Below, piece by piece: positions 41,425-49,296 of a stretch of DNA of 64,000 bases. The translations under genes and the position numbers were made by a program. Source of the stretch: Trichomonas vaginalis G3. Taxonomy: Eukaryota > Parabasalia > Trichomonadida > Trichomonadidae. The notes under the pieces are model-generated. The model ran no database searches and was not told the origin of the DNA. It worked only from the letters and a program-made list of their open reading frames with translations. Location of the stretch: NCBI RefSeq assembly GCF_026262505.1, contig NC_067206.1, positions 28,163,896 through 28,227,895 on the forward strand, in the 5' to 3' direction. How positions within the stretch are numbered: position 1 is the first letter of the stretch; each line of letters begins with the position of its first letter.

Positions 41425-41580
41425 CTAATACGTGTTATAATCAACCCAGTGTTTAGGGTATTCATAAATGTATTCACCATTGATTATTTTAAACGGTTGT
41501 GAAAATATGTGCTCATAATAGATTTTAATACTTTTATCATTAAGACTGGGAACGGTATTAACAAAATTTCTGACTTGCAT
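41425..41580 (-). pseudogene. Truncated relative of the 293-residue Maverick protein (fossil)
   Basis: The start matches the N-terminal ~50 residues of the gene at 44195-45076 (SLNDKSIKIYYEHIF then EYPKHWVDY against SLTDKSIKIYYEHVM then EYPRHWVEY). Most of the gene is missing. It is divergent from the ATPase gene, with 16 bases between start codons, exactly as in the long copy. Confidence 0.6.
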
Positions 41581-41596
41581 TTTTAATTATAATAAA

Positions 41597-42484
41597 ATGA
41601 AACATTTATTTGAAGAAGTCGATGAAAAAATGAATGAAAAATCCGATAAACTCAATAGTTCATTAATTCTTCCCTTCAGTAAGGATTATCAGTTCTGTTC
41701 AAACGGTGTGTATTTCTATTGTGGAAAAATGGGTTCAGGAAAGACTTTTAATTTAATTCGTCATATTTTAATTACTGAACGATTAGGTCAAGATTCATAT
41801 TATGACCAAATCATTATATCAGCAACTTCAGATTCAATGGATTCAACAGCGAAAACGTTTATGGGTAAAGTTCAGGAATCAGTGGTGAAGGTTCCGGATA
41901 GTGAATTAAATTCTTTTCTTCAACAATATATAAGAAGAAAGAAGAAATATTATGCAATAGTTGAATTTATACAATCTGGCATGCAAAAGACCTCGGAAGA
42001 AATGGAAAGAATTATTGATAAACATCATTTGAGACAGCAGGATGGTACGTATGATATGAAACGATTGACAAACTACATTCTATCAAAACTTTCAAAATAT
42101 CCGTTCAAAAAATATCCATCAAACACTTTAATAGTTTGTGATGATTTCGCTGGTAAAGGTTTAGTTTCAAAACCAGATTCACCATTAGCTAATTTAATAA
42201 CGAAAGTCAGACATTATCACATGACTGTAGCAATACTAATGCAGACGTGGAGGTTTTTAGCTTTAAACATAAAACGTTTAATTACTGATTTCGTTATATT
42301 TCAAGGTTTCTCAAAATACGATATAGAATTAATTTGGAAGCAATCAGGTATAACATTACCTTTTGATGAAATCTGGGATGCTTATAAATCACTCATTTCA
42401 CCACGTTCATATTTAGAAATTCATATAATGACTAATACAATTAATGTTAAAAATATACCTTGGGAAAGACCAACATTATTTTAA
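41597..42484 (+). CDS. Genome-packaging ATPase (A32/FtsK-HerA type), Maverick fragment copy
   Basis: 295 residues. Walker A is GKMGSGKT at residues 43-50, and a Walker B-like LIVCDDF is near residue 180. Then VRHYHMTVAILMQTWRFL carries the conserved Q/T-W sensor region. The family pumps viral DNA into capsids and is a standard Polinton/Maverick gene. The frame looks whole. A second, closely similar copy is at 45093-45978. It is transcribed away from the 293-residue-type gene across a 16 bp spacer. Confidence 0.85.
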   Translation: MKHLFEEVDEKMNEKSDKLNSSLILPFSKDYQFCSNGVYFYCGKMGSGKTFNLIRHILITERLGQDSYYDQIIISATSDSMDSTAKTFMGKVQESVVKVPDSELNSFLQQYIRRKKKYYAIVEFIQSGMQKTSEEMERIIDKHHLRQQDGTYDMKRLTNYILSKLSKYPFKKYPSNTLIVCDDFAGKGLVSKPDSPLANLITKVRHYHMTVAILMQTWRFLALNIKRLITDFVIFQGFSKYDIELIWKQSGITLPFDEIWDAYKSLISPRSYLEIHIMTNTINVKNIPWERPTLF

Positions 42485-42489
42485 AGCTT

Positions 42490-42770
42490 TATTTTTAGAT
42501 GAGGTGTAGTGAATAGATTCCATCCATCTCTATCACCATTTCTGTTTATATTTTTGGTGTCATTCATGTCCACACTTTCTGGATTAGTTAGTTTTTGAGG
42601 ATAAAGATTAGAATAACTGTTTTTAATTGATGGTGCCTCACCTTTTAACGCATAAACTCTATTACTTTCGGCATATTTAATATTTGAACCACCAGAACCA
42701 TCATTTACTTAAATAGTAAATGGTTTATAATCGATGTTCATATTTCTACTCCTGCCTTTTGCCTTCTTAT
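42490..42770 (-). pseudogene. Relative of the small protein at 46063-46377 (fossil)
   Basis: On the minus strand the stretch reads VNDGSGGSNIKYAESNRVYA and then PSIKNSYSNLYPQKL, closely matching the gene at 46063-46377. It looks broken. It marks the right-hand limit of recognisable sequence in the Maverick fragment. Beyond it, at about 42797-42825, is a GC-rich patch (GGTACGGAGTCACTGCGCGC). Confidence 0.5.
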
Positions 42771-42956
42771 TTATAGTTAGTATACATATAATGGGTACGG
42801 AGTCACTGCGCGCCTCCTTACCCACGATATGTGAATTTGACACTTTACAAAACCGTTAACGTATATTTTACAACACAAACGACAACACTAACTTAACCTT
42901 AAATATTTACAAAGCCGCCAACCACTTCACCTCACTAATGTAAAAAATAAACATTC

Positions 42957-43277
42957 TCACTTACAAAAGTATTGCAACTCCTCCCATTGCTGTGCTTCAC
43001 ATAACAGCTCATATTCTTCTGACTCACTTTCTTCTTCATATAGGTCAAAATCACTGTCAAAATAAATGTTAGTAAGTTTTGACAAAGCTAATGAAACACG
43101 CTTACCGTTTGTATCGTATGCTTGTATAAACTTTCCATTATGCTTGTAGTCATAAACGCTCAAACTAACTTTACCCTTTCTCCCTCGTATCTGATAGAAT
43201 GTATTTTCACGAGGAACGAAGAACAAATTCTTGAACTCATGACCGTTGTAGTTTGTTATCTCAATAGTTTTCGTCAT
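42957..43277 (-). CDS. 106-residue Maverick protein
   Basis: Starts MTKTIEITNYNGHEFKNLFF, is strand-rich in the middle (GRKGKVSLSVYDYKHNGKFI) and ends strongly acidic (YEEESESEEYELLCEAQQWE). I do not recognise a family. The acidic C-terminus and small size would fit a regulatory or virion-associated protein, but nothing more can be said. It lies where the two Maverick copies meet, so its ownership is uncertain. Confidence 0.4.
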   Translation of the reverse strand: MTKTIEITNYNGHEFKNLFFVPRENTFYQIRGRKGKVSLSVYDYKHNGKFIQAYDTNGKRVSLALSKLTNIYFDSDFDLYEEESESEEYELLCEAQQWEELQYFCK

Positions 43278-43432
43278 TTATATAAAATTAAAATAAAAAA
43301 TAATTTTAAAAAATAAAATAAAAATAAATGATATCACCACCCTCACACGTATGAAAACATAGCACAAAAATAAATTTAGGGTAGAAGGTTAGATCTAACC
43401 CGATTTCTAACCTCATTTCTACCCTCTTGAAT

Positions 43433-43969
43433 TCATTGCTTTATAACTCTCTTCCTTGGTTTCTTTTTAGTTGCTTTCTTCACGTCTGTCTCCAACTTGA
43501 CTGTCTTTCTTCTTCGGCCGTAATGATACCAGTTACTTCCACCAGTCAATGGGTCAAATGGTCTTTCGTAAGGGTTTCCATACATTCCATAGGGACCATA
43601 CGGAAGAACTGCTGGTGGAAGTTGTGGAGAAGAAACATTTTCTTTAGTTCCATCGACTCTATTTAAATGCATTGTTTCACCTTTCATCTGGTCATTAAAG
43701 TCTTTTGCGTGTTTTGCAAACTCATCGTCCTTTCCTAAAGCATTTTCTGACTCAGTCGCAACCAAATTGGATGCTTTATTTATGAGCCCTATTTTATTTA
43801 ATCTTAACTTCTTTGCAACCCAGCCTCCAATCTTTCCTTTATTTGCATCTAATGTCTTTGAAACCCTTCCTCCACTCATTTTATTTACTGCGTCATAAGC
43901 TCCAAGTGCTTTTGCTCCAAATGCTAATGCTTTTGTTCCCATTGCGCCTAAAGCTGCCCAAGCTACCAT
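43433..43969 (-). CDS. 178-residue Gly/Ala-start, basic-tail Maverick protein
   Basis: The start MVAWAALGAMGTKALAFGAK is a small-residue hydrophobic helix. The middle contains GGWVAKKLRLNKIGLINKAS. A Pro/Gly/Tyr-rich linker (LPYGPYGMYGNPYERPFDP) leads to a basic tail (KKATKKKPRKRVIKQ). The layout is like membrane-active, DNA-binding minor capsid proteins, but this is an analogy. It is the last of three minus-strand genes joined stop-to-start (45076 down to 43433). A relative is at 40656-41176. Confidence 0.5.
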   Translation of the reverse strand: MVAWAALGAMGTKALAFGAKALGAYDAVNKMSGGRVSKTLDANKGKIGGWVAKKLRLNKIGLINKASNLVATESENALGKDDEFAKHAKDFNDQMKGETMHLNRVDGTKENVSSPQLPPAVLPYGPYGMYGNPYERPFDPLTGGSNWYHYGRRRKTVKLETDVKKATKKKPRKRVIKQ

Positions 43970-44194
43970 TTACACCATATTAAAATCATCTCTCTTCAAT
44001 ATTATCTCATAAAAGTTCTCGTTACTGGAGAAAGTCAATGAAACATAAACATTCTCACGGGCTTCGCCCTCACCGCTTTGCGGTCTATCTAACTTATTTC
44101 TTATATCATCTATACGCTTCAAAATGTCTGAACAATTGCTAACATCTTCTACAACAGTTATTTCATCATGAATGACCTTCAAGAACAAGCTCAT
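43970..44194 (-). CDS. 74-residue Maverick protein
   Basis: MSLFLKVIHDEITVVEDVSN, then a helix, then VSLTFSSNENFYEIILKRDD. Between them, residues RPQSGEGEARENV are encoded by a GC-rich double hairpin (44059-44084) that is absent from the relative at 41177-41377. It looks like a small inserted palindrome in coding DNA. Its start follows the stop of the 293-residue gene with no gap, and its stop directly precedes the next ATG. Confidence 0.55.
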   Translation of the reverse strand: MSLFLKVIHDEITVVEDVSNCSDILKRIDDIRNKLDRPQSGEGEARENVYVSLTFSSNENFYEIILKRDDFNMV

Positions 44195-45076
44195 TTAATA
44201 TGCAATTAAAATCATCTCAATAATGAGTCCATCCTTTCCATCTTTAGGTAGCACAACATCTTTCATTGAAGAAGGTTCAACAAGTCTTATATTAAACTTA
44301 CTGACAAAGTTTGTTATACTATAATGCTTCGGCAGTGAATACATATAGTTTGAAAGACATAATATAGATTCTTCAGCAAATTCACTTATACTGGATTTTA
44401 TAACAATGTTTTCACGAGACCAAATACCACCAATTGAAAAACTTGTAAGCAATCCTGCTGAACCTTCTACTGTAAACGTCGATGGTAACATTCCACGAAG
44501 GTCATCTATTGACATCTTTGAGTCACTGAATTTAAATATTTTCTTAAAGCAATCGTCATTATCTAACCATGCAATAGCTTTGAAGTTTTCATTCGAATAT
44601 ACATCTGCTTCATTAAATGTAAAACCTGACTTCTTTGCAGAGACGACTTTAAAATCTATTGAGTTTGTTTCAAAATTATATGCTATGGTAACTTCTGAAG
44701 GTAATGGATGTCCTTCCGCAGTAAGTTGTTCTCTCACTACCGTTTGAAGCTTTGTGTTAAAAACTTTCATGTCATCTCCTGTGTCTAGGTTCACATACAC
44801 AGCAACAGGAAAACTATCTTGCTTCTTTGTTTCATCATTATACCTCAAAACATTAAAGTTCTTCAATAATATTGTTCTTCCTGCTGGAATACTTCTAACT
44901 TGTCTTATTTCAATAGCTTTCTCACCTCCTATATACTCTACCCAGTGTCTTGGATATTCATAAGCATACTGACTTTCTTGAATTTTGGTTGGTTTCATCA
45001 TAACATGTTCATAGTATATCTTTATACTCTTGTCAGTTAGACTCGGTGCTATGTTCTGAATATTTCTGACTTGCAT
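44195..45076 (-). CDS. 293-residue Maverick protein, probably structural
   Basis: A long, beta-rich frame (IPAGRTILLKNFNVLRYNDE, VTIAYNFETNSIDFKVVSAK, GSAGLLTSFSIGGIWSREN) with no catalytic motif that I can see. First of a three-gene minus-strand block, and divergent from the ATPase with 16 bases between start codons. Position and composition suggest a capsid-associated or assembly protein. It is not the major capsid protein, whose candidate is at 63471. Confidence 0.5.
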   Translation of the reverse strand: MQVRNIQNIAPSLTDKSIKIYYEHVMMKPTKIQESQYAYEYPRHWVEYIGGEKAIEIRQVRSIPAGRTILLKNFNVLRYNDETKKQDSFPVAVYVNLDTGDDMKVFNTKLQTVVREQLTAEGHPLPSEVTIAYNFETNSIDFKVVSAKKSGFTFNEADVYSNENFKAIAWLDNDDCFKKIFKFSDSKMSIDDLRGMLPSTFTVEGSAGLLTSFSIGGIWSRENIVIKSSISEFAEESILCLSNYMYSLPKHYSITNFVSKFNIRLVEPSSMKDVVLPKDGKDGLIIEMILIAY

Positions 45077-45092
45077 TTTTAATTATAATAAA

Positions 45093-45978
45093 ATGAAACA
45101 TTTATTTGAAGAAGTAGATGAAGACATGAATGAAACCACAGATAAACTTAACTCTTCTCTCATTCTTCCTTTCAGTAAGGACTATGAGTTCTGTTCAAAT
45201 GGTGTGTATTTCTATTGTGGAAAGATGGGTTCAGGTAAGACATTTAACCTCATTCGTCATATACTCATAACAGAGCGTTTAGGAAACGACTCTTACTATG
45301 ACCAAATCATTATATCAGCAACTTCAGACTCTATGGATTCAACAGCGAAAACATTTATGTCAAAAGTTCAAGCCTCTGTCGTTAAAGTTCCAGATAGCGA
45401 ACTCATTGAATTTCTTCAACGTTACATTCGACGTAAGAGGAAATATTATGCCATCGTTGAATTTATACAGTCAGGAATGCAAAAGACTTCTGAGGAGATG
45501 GAAAGAATTATTGACAAACCACTTACGTCAATACTCAGGAGTTTACGATATGAAACGACTTACAAACTACATTCTATCAAAACTTTCAAAATACCCCTTC
45601 AAAAAATATCCTTCAAACACTCTGCTCGTTTGTGACGACTTCGCCGGAAAAGGTTTAGTGTCAAAACCAGACTCACCATTAGCTAACATCATTACTAAAG
45701 TCAGACATTATCACTTAACTGTAGCAATACTTATGCAAACATGGAGGTTTTTAGCTTTAAACATAAAACGTCTCATAACTGACTTCGTTATCTTTCAAGG
45801 TTTCTCACGTTATGATATTGAACTCATTTGGAAACAGTCAGGTATAACATTACCTTTTGAAGAAATTTGGGAAGCATATAAGTCTCTCATCTCTCCTCGT
45901 TCATACCTTGAGATTCATATCATGACTAATACCATTAAAGTCAAAAATATTCCATGGGAACGACCAACATTATTTTAA
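45093..45978 (+). pseudogene. Genome-packaging ATPase, long Maverick copy (fossil)
   Basis: Closely matches the intact-looking relative at 41597-42484 over its whole length, including GKMGSGKT (Walker A) and CDDFAGKGL (Walker B region). It looks broken (about one break). The DNA differs from the other copy at many silent positions, so the two are not a very recent duplication. Confidence 0.75.
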
Positions 45979-46062
45979 AGCTTAACCTTCAATTGACTGA
46001 TGGTAAACAAATTCCATGCATCTCTGTCGCCATTTCTGTTAATATTTTTGCTGTCATTCATA

Positions 46063-46377
46063 TCATCCACTTCCCCATCCGTTTAGCTTTTGAGGATATG
46101 TGTTAGAATAGCTGTTCTTAAATGAAGGCTTCTCACCTTTTAGCGCATAAACTCTATAACTTTCTGCATACTTTATGTTTGAACCTCCTGAGCCATCATT
46201 GACATAAATTTTTATAGGCTTCCACCCTTTGTTCATATTCCTGCTTCTTCCCTTAGCTCTTTTGTTCAGTAGTTCTACATCTTTATACACAGCTCCTGTC
46301 TCGGTGAATTCAACAATATTTTCATTCGTTAGCTTTACATTCAAACCCTTGTCGAGTATATTGTTCATTTCATACAT
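46063..46377 (-). CDS. 105-residue Maverick protein
   Basis: The ATG at 46377 (MYEMNNILDKGLNVKL) is preferred over one at 46494, because it avoids overlap with the divergent gene starting at 46403. Later sequence is basic then polar (KRAKGRSRNMNKGWKPIKIY, NDGSGGSNIKYAESYRVYAL). I recognise no family. A relative is at 42490-42770 next to the other ATPase copy, so the gene travels with the ATPase. Confidence 0.45.
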   Translation of the reverse strand: MYEMNNILDKGLNVKLTNENIVEFTETGAVYKDVELLNKRAKGRSRNMNKGWKPIKIYVNDGSGGSNIKYAESYRVYALKGEKPSFKNSYSNTYPQKLNGWGSG

Positions 46378-46402
46378 ATAAAAGGTTTTTATTCTATATG
46401 AA

Positions 46403-47023
46403 ATGAGAAGCAAATCCATCTTAGCTGGTGCCGTTAATGTTCCAATTGAACCAACATCAAATGTTGACTCACGAATGACAAACAATATTGTCATAAAGAA
46501 CTATAGTTCGGAGTGTTTGAAAGAAAAAGAACCAGATCTTAAGTCGGTGAATTTAAACTCAGCTTCAAGTGCAAACGCTAACGCTACATCAGATGTTAAG
46601 TTAGAGTATCCACCACTGGACCAAGTTCTTTCAAGAGAAGCCAACGACAATCCTTACACAAATGTTCAAACAAATCCTTCAGATAACGTAGACCATTACC
46701 TTCTTCAGTTATACCAAACAATTTTACTCAAAGACGATAAGAAGCTTTTGACAAATCTTATAAGCAAGAACCAAATAATTCTAACAAAGGAGGACCTTGA
46801 AAATGTTATCTCACGAATAACAGGGAAACAATGTGTCATTGACTATCTCGACCCTGAAATCGAATGCTGTGGTCAAACTCCACTATTCATGAAAATAGGT
46901 AACATCCGCATCATTGAAACACCAGGAACTACAGGAGTTGAGTTTAAGTATAGATATTCGAACGAGTATACAAAACTATCTACTGACTATAAGCTTTGTT
47001 TGAAATATGTTTTAGTAAATTAA
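46403..47023 (+). CDS. 206-residue Maverick protein of unknown function
   Basis: Low-complexity start (NLNSASSANANATSDVKLEY), then a helical region (DHYLLQLYQTILLKDDKKLL, LTKEDLENVISRITGK) and a strand-rich end with cysteines (PEIECCGQTPLFMKIGNIRI). Start codons at 46403 and 46475 are both possible. Its 3' end faces a double hairpin (47033-47058) shared with the opposing gene. No family is recognised. Confidence 0.45.
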   Translation: MRSKSILAGAVNVPIEPTSNVDSRMTNNIVIKNYSSECLKEKEPDLKSVNLNSASSANANATSDVKLEYPPLDQVLSREANDNPYTNVQTNPSDNVDHYLLQLYQTILLKDDKKLLTNLISKNQIILTKEDLENVISRITGKQCVIDYLDPEIECCGQTPLFMKIGNIRIIETPGTTGVEFKYRYSNEYTKLSTDYKLCLKYVLVN

Positions 47024-47074
47024 AGCAGTCAGGACCTTCGGTCTTGGCGCTTTGCGCCGTCAGTCAAAAAAATT

Positions 47075-47317
47075 TCAAGTTAACAACTTATAGTATCTGT
47101 CCAAAACTTCTTCAACACTATTGAACTCATCTTCATAATGCAAACCTAATCTTATTGACTTGGTGCAGTTTTCACTAACACAATATTTTTCTGTTCTCTT
47201 GACTGACATAACTAACTCATTTGTTTCATCAAACAGCAACAACCAAAGTTCATGACCTAATACATAACATTCATACTTTATATTTTTAGCTCTGAGTTTT
47301 CTTGTAAGCCGTCGCAT
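47075..47317 (-). CDS. 80-residue Maverick protein overlapping the penton-like gene
   Basis: MRRLTRKLRAKNIKYECYVL, then LWLLLFDETNELVMSVKR and an acidic end. Its first 40 bases overlap the end of the gene at 47278-48042 in another phase, a compact arrangement typical of viral genes. The function is unknown. Confidence 0.4.
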   Translation of the reverse strand: MRRLTRKLRAKNIKYECYVLGHELWLLLFDETNELVMSVKRTEKYCVSENCTKSIRLGLHYEDEFNSVEEVLDRYYKLLT

Positions 47318-48042
47318 TTAATATTTTCTAAAAAGTCAACTTCAACAGTCATTCGCACTGGTGCCTTCAGTTCTACAGGCTCTCCTTGAAAGTCAACAAG
47401 TCTGAATTGCATGTCTTTCAAATTATGAGGACTAATGCGAACCCATTTACCTAAATGAGTTGCTATGACAGGAACATTTGGAATGAACATTGAATTGACT
47501 GCATAACAGAAGGATTTATATTCTACTGAACCTTTACTATTAACTCCTGAAATGCCTGTGACATTAGCTATTTTAGACTTAATGTATAAACAATTACCAT
47601 AACATACGTATGGAACAGATTTCATCTCAATCGTTTTGTCAACACTTTTCAAAGGAAATGTCATATGGTATGCACCCAAAAGAAGTTGTACTCTATGACT
47701 CATTCTTGGTATCCTAAACTCTTTCTCGCTGCTGAACTTCAATGTTCCCTCAGAAGAGAGTTCGACATCTATGTTGTCAATAGTTTCTTCATTTATGAGA
47801 GTATCTATGACTCCAGCAATTTTATCTATTCTATACCCAGCTCTGTTAGGAAATGTTATAACACTTCTTTTGTCATCTATTTCAATCTCTATGAAATCTA
47901 TTTCATCTGTTATGACAAAAGTTGCGATAGTATTGAAGTCAACAACTCTGAAAGCAAGCGCTTCATTCTGAAGACCTAAGTTTGTTTGTAGCTTTACTGT
48001 CCCGTATTCGTTTGGGTCTGTACTTTGCAAATAGAACAACAT
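47278..48042 (-). CDS. Penton-like minor capsid protein candidate
   Basis: 254 residues, beta-rich. The C-terminal signature MQFRLVDFQGEPVELKAPVR (with VTVEVDF-type strand after it) is like the I/V-x-F-R-L-x-D-x-x-G-x-P-V-x-L ending common in Polinton/Maverick minor capsid (penton-type, single jelly-roll) proteins. The middle includes LKFSSEKEFRIPRMSHRVQL, then LGAYHM. It is divergent from the collagen-like gene with 17 bases between start codons. The penton call is by pattern. Confidence 0.5.
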   Translation of the reverse strand: MLFYLQSTDPNEYGTVKLQTNLGLQNEALAFRVVDFNTIATFVITDEIDFIEIEIDDKRSVITFPNRAGYRIDKIAGVIDTLINEETIDNIDVELSSEGTLKFSSEKEFRIPRMSHRVQLLLGAYHMTFPLKSVDKTIEMKSVPYVCYGNCLYIKSKIANVTGISGVNSKGSVEYKSFCYAVNSMFIPNVPVIATHLGKWVRISPHNLKDMQFRLVDFQGEPVELKAPVRMTVEVDFLENIKCDGLQENSELKI

Positions 48043-48059
48043 TTTATTCTCATTAAAAT

Positions 48060-49034
48060 ATGACTATTGCTGCATATGCGTATGAAACAAATGAAGCAAG
48101 AAGAGCACATGAACTAGTAAACGAAAACTCAACTTTAACCATTGAAGGCAATGATTTAGTCATTGACGATGGAAAAACTAAAAAAGTCATTGATTTCGAT
48201 ACTTTTAACACTTATGACCCATTCATTACAACAAGCAAGGTTCCCATCATAAATGATGGAACGGTGCAATATATAAATTCTACAGTAGATGCCTCATTAG
48301 TGAAAGTATTAAATGTTCTCATTGAATTGTTAAAGAGCTTTCGATTTGACGACAACATTAAATGCCTAAAGAATTTAGTCATGAATGAGAAACAAATTCT
48401 CGGCGTTGCTGGTAGCAGTAATGATGTACACCTTATGACATTAGAATATTATAACGAACATAAAGATGAACTGAAAGGAGAGAAGGGTGACACTGGACCT
48501 CAAGGAATACAAGGAATACAAGGAATACAAGGACCTCAAGGCGAAAACGGTTTGGATGGTGAAGATGGAAAGGATGGAAAAACTGCTAAATCATGGATAT
48601 GGAACCTTATAAATACTGGTTTAACAGCTGCTTCATATGGAGTTCTTCAATACCAAATCGGAAAGATATGGGCAGTACTTGGTGAAGAAGTTTTAGATGA
48701 CGTTAAAAATGCTTTGAACTTCATTTCAAATGGTTCGGATACTATTAAAACTTTATCTGGTTGGATGCAAGAAACAAGGAGTCAAATAGATACTGTCAGA
48801 CGTATAGCAAACAATGCACGTACGGGATTGGATACTTTACGAGAAGCACAAAATACACTAAAGGAAGCAAATGATATTCTTGGCTCAGTATCAGACATGC
48901 ATGAAGATTGGCTTAAAGGTATTGACAAATCTTTAAAAAATCACAGTCAGTCTATTGCTGACTACAAGAAAAGTATAGATTTTTTACATAGTGCTATGGA
49001 CGTACATGATGGAAGCATAAAGGAACTTACTTAA
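48060..49034 (+). CDS. Collagen-like fibre protein of the Maverick
   Basis: 324 residues. Residues ~140-175 are twelve uninterrupted G-X-Y triplets (GEK GDT GPQ GIQ repeated, then GEN GLD GED GKD). Before them is a globular-looking head (MTIAAYAYETNEARRAHELV). After them are a hydrophobic-aromatic stretch (SWIWNLINTGLTAASYGVLQ) and a long coiled coil to the end (ANNARTGLDTLREAQNTLKE). A short triple helix next to a coiled coil is the build of bacteriophage tail and receptor-binding fibres. Probably a trimeric virion fibre or surface-exposed adhesin. Confidence 0.7.
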   Translation: MTIAAYAYETNEARRAHELVNENSTLTIEGNDLVIDDGKTKKVIDFDTFNTYDPFITTSKVPIINDGTVQYINSTVDASLVKVLNVLIELLKSFRFDDNIKCLKNLVMNEKQILGVAGSSNDVHLMTLEYYNEHKDELKGEKGDTGPQGIQGIQGIQGPQGENGLDGEDGKDGKTAKSWIWNLINTGLTAASYGVLQYQIGKIWAVLGEEVLDDVKNALNFISNGSDTIKTLSGWMQETRSQIDTVRRIANNARTGLDTLREAQNTLKEANDILGSVSDMHEDWLKGIDKSLKNHSQSIADYKKSIDFLHSAMDVHDGSIKELT

Positions 49035-49296
49035 TGCTAACAATAACTTACCAGGAACTATTAAAGCATTTATAAAGTCCTTTGTAAAAACCTGGTGCTC
49101 TAACATTTAGGTCTTTGAGAGCAAGAGCATTGAAGTCAAGAGATGCAGAAACTCCAACAGAACCTACAGAAGGAACTGAAACAACAGAAACTCCAGAAGA
49201 ACCACCAAAACCAACAGCTAATGAAATATTGTTCGAATATTTCCAAGGTACTCTGTTCTCATTGCATACATTCAAGAAATACTTAAGAAAGCAGAC

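Larger units (their letters stand above)
39956..42770. mobile_element. Maverick/Polinton fragment (fossil)
   Basis: Contains, in the same order and orientation as the longer Maverick at 43433-46377, relatives of a glycine/alanine-start protein, a ~70-residue protein, the start of a 293-residue protein, the packaging ATPase and a small minus-strand protein. Two small genes on the left (39956-40351) have relatives elsewhere in such elements. It is clearly broken, with several breaks and a large internal loss. Moderate divergence from the neighbouring copy suggests an older insertion or a different subfamily. Its ends are not resolved. Confidence 0.7.
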
